A stretch of DNA of 64,000 nt from the NCBI RefSeq assembly GCF_050314555.1, contig NZ_JBNPNH010000005.1, positions 69,341 to 133,340 on the forward strand. Direction: 5' to 3'. This DNA comes from Spyradosoma sp004558035 (lineage in GTDB: Bacteria > Verrucomicrobiota > Verrucomicrobiia > Opitutales > UBA953). The translations under genes and the position numbers were made by a program. Shown piece by piece: positions 59,486 through 64,000 of the stretch. How positions within the stretch are numbered: the stretch's first letter is position 1; each line of letters begins with the position of its first letter. The notes beneath the pieces were generated by a model, which had not been told where the DNA came from, did not search any database, and saw only the letters and a program-made list of their open reading frames with translations.

Positions 59486-61195
59486 ATGAAACGCGTCGTT
59501 TTTTACGTTCTCTTCGCGGCGGTTCTGCTCGCCGGGCTCGAAATCGTCGGCCGCAGCGACTGGCTCGCCGATTTTTCGCTGAAGAAAAACACCGCGGACG
59601 ATTCGACGCTGCGCGTCGGCTACTTCCCGAACATCACGCACGCGCAGGCGCTCATCGCGCAGCAGATGGCGTTCGAGGGCAAGCCGTGGTTCGAGCCGCG
59701 CCTGCCCGCGGGAACGAAGCTCGCCTGGCAGCCCTACAACGCTGGTCCCGCCGCGATGGAGGGGCTGACGATCGGCTCGATCGACCTCTCCTACGTCGGC
59801 CCGTCGCCCGCGATCAACGCCTACATCCGGCGCGAGGGCGCGGTGCGCATCGTCTGCGGGAGCGCCGAAGGCGGCGCCGCGCTCGTCGTGCGCGCGGACT
59901 TCACGGGAACGGAGGCGCGCGATTTCGTCGGCAGAAAAATCGCCACGCCGCAGCTCGGCAACACGCAGGACGTCGCCTGCCGCGCCTGGCTCGTGAAGAA
60001 CAAAATCGCCGTTCCCGCCGCGGGCGGCGGCGACGTGCAGATCGCGCCGACGAAGAATCCCGACCAGCTCGCGCTTTTCCGCGCGGGAACGCTGGAGGCG
60101 GCGTGGACGGTCGAGCCCTGGGTCTCGCGGCTCGAACTGGACGCGGGCGGCAAGATTTTTCTCGAAGACTTCGAATCCGTGACGACCGTGCTGGCGAGCT
60201 CGACGGAGACGCTCGCGCACCGCAGGAAGCTGCTCAACGCGTTCGCGGTCGCGCACGGCGAGCTCACGGCGTGGATCAACGCGCACCCGGAAGAGGCGAA
60301 GACGCTGCTGCAGCGCGCGCTCACGCGCGAGACGCACGCGGAGTTCCCGCGGCGCATCGTCAACAACGCGTTCCCGCGCATCCGCTTCGTCTCGGAGGTG
60401 AACCGGCGCTCGCTCGCCGAATACATCAACGACGGCTACGCGACGGGCATGATTCCGGAAAAGGTCGAGGTCGAAAAGCTCGTGCAGACGACGGAGATTT
60501 CGGCGAAGATGCGCGCGGGAATCTTCCCGCTGCCGTCGGAGATCGCGTGTTTTCTGTGGCGGGGCGTCTGCGACGGCTCGATCCTGAGCGCGCTCTTCGT
60601 CACGATGCGGCGGCTGCTGCTGGGCTACGCGATCGGGTTCGCGATCGCGCTCCCGCTCGGGCTGCTGCTGTCGCAGAGCAAGCTCGTGCGCGACACGCTG
60701 GGCGTGCTCGCGCTCGGATTCCAGGGGCTGCCGAGCGTGTGCTGGGTGCCGATTTCGCTGGTGATCTTCGGTCAGGACGAATGGGCGATTCTGACCGTCG
60801 TCGTGATGGGCTCGGTGTGGTCGCTGATGCTCGCGACGGAAAGCGGCATCCGCAGCGTGCCGCCGCTCTACGTCCGCGCGGCGCGCACGATGGGCTCGAA
60901 GAATCTTCACCTGTGGACGCGCGTGATGTTCCCGGCGGCGCTCCCGCTGATCTTTTCGGGCATGAAGCAGGGCTGGGCGTTCGCGTGGCGCTCGCTGATG
61001 TCCGCGGAAATCTACGTGTACATCTTCAGCGGCGTCGGGCTGGGCTGGATGCTCAACGCCGGGCGCGAGGAGATGAACGTCGAAAAGGTGTACGGCGTGA
61101 TGCTCGTCATCATCCTCGTCGGTCTCGTGATGGACCGCCTCTGCTTCGCGCCGGTGGAAAACTGGCTGCGGGAACGCTGGGGCCTGGACAAGTGA
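59486..61195 (+). CDS. ABC importer: substrate-binding protein fused to permease
   Basis: 569 residues. After an N-terminal anchor helix (about 3-20), residues about 35-330 form an SsuA/TauA/NMT1-like binding domain ('LRVGYFPNITHAQALIAQQ', 'GSIDLSYVGPSPAINAYIR', 'GRKIATPQLGNTQDVACRAWL', 'AAWTVEPWVSRLE'). Residues about 360-569 form a BPD permease of the SsuC type with 'TMRRLLLGYAIGFAIALPLGLLLSQSKLV' and the coupling loop 'AARTMGSKNLHLWTRVMFPAALPLIFSGMKQGW'. In most bacteria these are separate genes. With the ATPase upstream the importer has all parts in two genes. Ligand may be a sulfonate, nitrate or related anion or a thiamine precursor. Confidence 0.9.
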   Translation: MKRVVFYVLFAAVLLAGLEIVGRSDWLADFSLKKNTADDSTLRVGYFPNITHAQALIAQQMAFEGKPWFEPRLPAGTKLAWQPYNAGPAAMEGLTIGSIDLSYVGPSPAINAYIRREGAVRIVCGSAEGGAALVVRADFTGTEARDFVGRKIATPQLGNTQDVACRAWLVKNKIAVPAAGGGDVQIAPTKNPDQLALFRAGTLEAAWTVEPWVSRLELDAGGKIFLEDFESVTTVLASSTETLAHRRKLLNAFAVAHGELTAWINAHPEEAKTLLQRALTRETHAEFPRRIVNNAFPRIRFVSEVNRRSLAEYINDGYATGMIPEKVEVEKLVQTTEISAKMRAGIFPLPSEIACFLWRGVCDGSILSALFVTMRRLLLGYAIGFAIALPLGLLLSQSKLVRDTLGVLALGFQGLPSVCWVPISLVIFGQDEWAILTVVVMGSVWSLMLATESGIRSVPPLYVRAARTMGSKNLHLWTRVMFPAALPLIFSGMKQGWAFAWRSLMSAEIYVYIFSGVGLGWMLNAGREEMNVEKVYGVMLVIILVGLVMDRLCFAPVENWLRERWGLDK

Positions 61196-61262
61196 TCCCG
61201 CGGGAACGCGACGGACGCGCGCTTGCGTTTTTTCGGCGAAGCGCGTAGAGCTTTGCGCGCAT

Positions 61263-61619
61263 ATGAATCCGGTGATTTTGAAGACGGCGGCGCTGCTGGC
61301 GCTTTCCAACTGCTTCATGACGTTCGCGTGGTACGGGCACCTCAAGGGGCTGCGGAACGCGCCGTGGATGATCGCGGTGCTGACGAGCTGGGGCGTGGCG
61401 TTCTTCGAATATCTGATCATGGTGCCCGCAAACCGCATCGGCTACGCGGGCGGGCTCGAGCTCGGGCAGCTCAAGATCATGCAGGAGGTCATCACGCTGT
61501 CGGTCTTCGTGCCGTTCGCGCTGCTCTTCATGGGCGAAAAATGGCGCTGGGACTATCTCTGGGCGTTCTGCTGCCTCGTCGGCGCGGTGTATTTCGTCTT
61601 CCGCGGGAAGGCGGCGTGA
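61263..61619 (+). CDS. DMT-superfamily DUF486 membrane protein
   Basis: 118 residues with four membrane helices. 'LLALSNCFMTFAWYGHLKGL' and 'VMVPANRIGYAGGLELGQLKIMQEVITLSVFVPFALLFMGEKWRWDYLW' (with I for V at the first place) are the DUF486 signature. Small multidrug-resistance-like fold; transported substrate unknown. Monocistronic. Confidence 0.9.
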   Translation: MNPVILKTAALLALSNCFMTFAWYGHLKGLRNAPWMIAVLTSWGVAFFEYLIMVPANRIGYAGGLELGQLKIMQEVITLSVFVPFALLFMGEKWRWDYLWAFCCLVGAVYFVFRGKAA

Positions 61620-61698
61620 GCGCGCGGGAACGCTTGATTATTTCCTGCGTCTGCGCTACCCTGCATGCCATCCCATCAAAAGAACCGATTACTTTGCT

Positions 61699-63315
61699 AT
61701 GAAGAAAGAGCTCATCGAAAATCTCAATCGGCTTCGCCAGACGGCGCTCAACGGCGGCGGCGAAGACAAACTGAAAGCTCGTCGCGCCAAGGGTCTCATG
61801 ACCGCGCGCGACCGCATCGCAGGGCTGGTCGCTCCCGGCTCTTTCATGGAATTCGGCATGCATGTGAAGCATCAGTGCCAGGATTTCGGCATGAAAGGCA
61901 AGGATCTGCCCTGCGACGGCGTCGTCACCGGCGTCGGTCTGGTGGACGGGCGTCCCGTCGCCATCTTCGCGCAGGACTTCACGGTTCAGGGCGGCTCGCT
62001 CGGTCACGCGCACGCGCAGAAAATCGCGCGCACGCAGGAATACGCGCTCACGAACGGCATGCCGATCATCGGCATCAACGACTCCGGAGGCGCCCGCATT
62101 CCCGAAGGCGAAATGGCGCTCAAGGGCTTCGGCGACATCTTCTACCGCAACGTGCAGTCGTCCGGCGTCGTGCCTCAGATTTCGATCATCGCGGGCCCGT
62201 GCGCGGGCGGCGCGGCTTATTCGCCGGCGCTGACGGACTTCATCATCATGAAGAAGACGAACGCGCAGATGTTCATCACGGGACCGGAAGTCATCAAGGC
62301 CGTCACCGGCGAAGCCTGCACGATGGACGAAATCGGCTCCGCCGCCGCGCACGCCTCCATCAGCGGCAACGTCCACTTCGTCGCCGAGGACGACGCGCAC
62401 GCGCTCCAGATCGCGCGCCGCCTGCTCAGCTATCTCCCGTCCAACAACATGAAGGATCCGCCGCACGACCCGACGCCCGTCGTCAGCACGCAGGAGGATC
62501 CCTACATGGAAAAGCTCGTGCCCGAAGACCCGAAGAACCCGATCGACATGAAGAAGGTCATCGAACGCCTCTTCGACGAGGACACGTTCTTCGAAGTCAT
62601 GCAGGATTTCGCGAAGAACGCCGTCATCGGCTTCGCGCGCATGCAGGGCGTCGTCTGCGGCATCGTCGCCAACCAGCCGACGCAGAAGGCGGGCGTGCTC
62701 GACATCGACGCGTCCGACAAGTGCGCGCGCTTCATCCGCTTCTGCAACGCGTTCAACATTCCGCTCGTCACGCTCGTGGACGTTCCCGGCTTCCTGCCCG
62801 GCAAGCACCAGGAACGCGGCGGCATCATCCGCCACGGCGCGAAGATGCTCCACGCGTACTCCGCCTCGACCGTGCCGAAGATCACGCTCATTCTCCGCAA
62901 GGCCTACGGCGGCGCCTACATCGCCATGTGCTCGAAGCACCTCGGCGCCGACGCCGTCTATGCGTGGCCGACCGCGGAAATCGCCGTGATGGGTCCGGAC
63001 GGCGCCGCCAACATCATCTTCAAGAAGGACATCGCCGCCGCGGGCGAAAAGGCGAAGGCCGAAGCGCTCGCCGCCGGAAAGTCCGAAGCCGAGGCGGAAG
63101 CCGCGGGCAAAGCCGCCGCCGCCGCCGCGAAGAAGGCGCACGCCGACGAATACGCCGCGCAGTTCGCCGCGCCGTACCGCGCCGCCGCGCAGGGCATCGT
63201 GGACGACGTCATCGATCCCGCGAAGTCGCGCGCCGTCATCTCCATGGCGCTGCGCAACACGCTCAACAAGCGCGGCACGCGCCCGCCGAAGAAGCACGGC
63301 AATATGCCGCTCTGA
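61699..63315 (+). CDS. Acyl-CoA carboxyltransferase/decarboxylase alpha subunit, MmdA- or PccB-like
   Basis: 538 residues. Two crotonase-like halves: 'ARDRIAGLVAPGSFMEFGMH', 'GINDSGGARIPEGEMALKGFGDIFYRN', 'GPCAGGAAYSPALTDFIIM' and, in the second half, 'LVDVPGFLPGKHQERGGIIRHGAKML' and 'KAYGGAYIAMCSKHLGAD'. It is the carboxyltransferase of propionyl-CoA carboxylase or of the sodium-pumping methylmalonyl-CoA decarboxylase. About 28 Ala/Lys/Glu-rich residues (around 452-480) are inserted where the family has a short helix. No biotin carrier or membrane subunit lies nearby, so which complex it serves is undecided. Confidence 0.92.
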   Translation: MKKELIENLNRLRQTALNGGGEDKLKARRAKGLMTARDRIAGLVAPGSFMEFGMHVKHQCQDFGMKGKDLPCDGVVTGVGLVDGRPVAIFAQDFTVQGGSLGHAHAQKIARTQEYALTNGMPIIGINDSGGARIPEGEMALKGFGDIFYRNVQSSGVVPQISIIAGPCAGGAAYSPALTDFIIMKKTNAQMFITGPEVIKAVTGEACTMDEIGSAAAHASISGNVHFVAEDDAHALQIARRLLSYLPSNNMKDPPHDPTPVVSTQEDPYMEKLVPEDPKNPIDMKKVIERLFDEDTFFEVMQDFAKNAVIGFARMQGVVCGIVANQPTQKAGVLDIDASDKCARFIRFCNAFNIPLVTLVDVPGFLPGKHQERGGIIRHGAKMLHAYSASTVPKITLILRKAYGGAYIAMCSKHLGADAVYAWPTAEIAVMGPDGAANIIFKKDIAAAGEKAKAEALAAGKSEAEAEAAGKAAAAAAKKAHADEYAAQFAAPYRAAAQGIVDDVIDPAKSRAVISMALRNTLNKRGTRPPKKHGNMPL

Positions 63316-63332
63316 GTCGGCGCTCCCCGAAG

Positions 63333-63371
63333 AACGTTCCCGCGGTTTTCCCTCCGCGGGAACGTTTTTTT
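63333..63371 (+). terminator. Terminator made of two inverted GCGGGAACG repeats
   Basis: AACGTTCCCGCGG (63333-63345) pairs perfectly with CCGCGGGAACGTT (63354-63366) over an 8-base loop, followed by seven T. Same construction as the gap terminator 55 kb away. Confidence 0.94.
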
Positions 63372-63442
63372 GCGGAATCTCCAAAAAAAGACTTGCGCCT
63401 CTCCCGAAAAAACATTTTATTCGCTTCTACATTTTTTCCATT

Positions 63443-63527
63443 GCTCAGGTGGTGAAATTGGTAGACACGTATGCTTGAGGTGCATATGCCGAGAGGCTTA
63501 GGGGTTCGAGTCCCCTCTTGAGCACCA
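63443..63527 (+). tRNA. tRNA-Leu (GAG)
   Basis: 85 bases with encoded CCA. Acceptor arms GCTCAGG and CTTGAGC pair with one G-U. Anticodon arm TATGC-TTGAGGT-GCATA with anticodon GAG; long variable arm TGCCGAGAGGC; T-arm GGGGTTCGAGTCCCC. The second leucine isoacceptor in the window. Confidence 0.95.
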
Positions 63528-63531
63528 TTTC

Positions 63532-63569
63532 AAAAAGCCCGCGAAGCCGCAACGCTCGCGGGCTTTTTC
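63532..63569 (+). terminator. Terminator of tRNA-Leu
   Basis: AAAAAGCCCGCGA pairs with TCGCGGGCTTTTT over an 11-base loop, five bases after the CCA. It is symmetrical enough to act in both directions. Confidence 0.9.
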
Positions 63570-63583
63570 GCGTCCGGACTCAG

Positions 63584-63604
63584 AGAGGACTCGAACCCCT
63601 AAGC
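63584..63604 (-). pseudogene. Inverted remnant of a tRNA-Leu T-arm
   Basis: AGAG-GACTCGAACCCCTAAGC is the complement of the T-arm and variable-arm end of the tRNA-Leu just upstream, with one base missing. Together with the shared terminator stem it suggests a decayed, inverted copy of the 3' part of a tRNA-Leu. Confidence 0.5.
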
Positions 63605-64000
63605 GCTTTTCGCGGGGAAGACGGAACCGCGAATTTCCGCGAATGAGCGCGAATTTCACGGGGGCGCGCTTGCCCTCTTTTTCAACAGGGATTTCGGGGA
63701 TTTCTTTTTTGGGAGCGGGGTTTCTCGAAGGCTTTTCGCTTCGCATGAAATGCGGAACAAAAATAACCCCATGCGGCGACGCCGCTTGGGGCTGGGCACG
63801 AAGCGAACACGCGCCTGAAAGGCGCAACTTCCTGAGGCACGGAGATCTTTCGGAACCGCGAATTTCCGCGAATGAGCGCGAATTTCACCGAAGGGCGATC
63901 GTCCCGCTTGCCCTCGAAAATCTCCCCACGGAAACTTCCCTTTAACCCTTAACCTTTAAGCTTTCTTCCGTCCTCCGCCTTTCGCCGTCCCTCCGATTAC
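63605..64000. repeat. Repeat-rich non-coding end of the window
   Basis: No convincing gene. CCGCGAAT-type arrays lie at 63625-63656 and 63854-63885, identical to 15559-15590. Between them are two hairpins, CCCCA-T-GCGGC/GCCGC-T-TGGGG (63767-63791) and GCGCC-TGAAA-GGCGC (63811-63825). After each array a partly shared tail (CGTCCCGCTTGCCCTC or CGCGCTTGCCCTC) follows. Short open frames here only translate the repeats. No GCGGGAACG copy is seen in this stretch. Confidence 0.65.

Noticed and set aside
63498..63945. Small open frames in the last 500 bases
   Set aside because: They translate the CCGCGAAT repeat arrays (for example 'ISANEREF') and overlap each other on both strands; no ribosome binding sites or domains.

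Overview
The window is a 64 kb piece of a high-GC bacterial chromosome, most likely from Verrucomicrobiota (an Opitutae- or Kiritimatiellae-like lineage). The main clues are a Verru_Chthon cassette protein A-like giant pseudopilin, a PEP-CTERM anchored surface protein built of chlamydial Pmp-like GGAI/FxxN repeats, a Gcw_chp/TorF-type porin, the long (two-cysteine-cluster) form of IspG, a GldA/GldG-DUF4340 ABC cluster and a GxxExxY gene. No rRNA operon, phage, transposase or CRISPR array is visible. Genes are densely packed with several ATGA stop/start overlaps.

Layout. 0-8.5 kb: pseudopilin-like protein (-), then phosphoglucomutase, a small lipoprotein, a RelE-like protein, PssA, a porin and GAPDH (+). 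8.7-15.5 kb: probable operon of a TPR/YfgM-like membrane protein, an ABC ATPase, an ABC-2 permease, a GldG-like protein, a DUF4340 protein and a STAS protein. 15.8-20.6 kb: an atypical AT-richer island with the Pmp-like surface protein, a TIR/deoxyribosyltransferase-like protein and two ribbon-helix-helix proteins. 20.8-31.4 kb: RlmI-like methyltransferase, GxxExxY element, Nudix, hypotheticals, AmpG-like MFS, FAD oxidoreductase, PolA, DoxX. 31.6-38.6 kb: two membrane proteins (one with ankyrin repeats), transketolase, tRNA-Gln and tRNA-Thr, a Pro/Glu-rich lipoprotein. 38.7-50.2 kb: SppA, SMUG1-type uracil-DNA glycosylase, IspG, LtaS-like enzyme, GH20 hexosaminidase, initiator tRNA, AhcY, tRNA-Leu. 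50.3-63.5 kb: a secreted protein of unknown function, YgjP-like peptidase, Nudix, thioredoxin-like protein, TonB, phosphoesterase, Nif3-like protein, SLC13 permease, an ABC importer with fused substrate-binding and permease domains, a DUF486 protein, a carboxyltransferase and tRNA-Leu. 63.5-64 kb: repeat-rich non-coding DNA.

The most striking signal is not a gene. The 9-mer GCGGGAACG (core CGGGAACG) is scattered in both orientations through genes and spacers: 27 copies of the 8-mer core counted by eye in bases 1-10,000 and about 40 in 50,000-60,000, against roughly one expected by composition. Inverted pairs of it form the stems of terminators after gap and the carboxyltransferase gene, exactly as DNA uptake sequences do in Neisseria and Pasteurellaceae. 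It is absent from 16,843-20,683, the AT-richer surface-protein/TIR-like island, which suggests recent acquisition of that island. A second layer is a set of short intergenic arrays with an 8-base core repeated every 10 bp (CCGCGAAT, CACGGAAA), one set bracketing the GxxExxY gene in inverted orientation.
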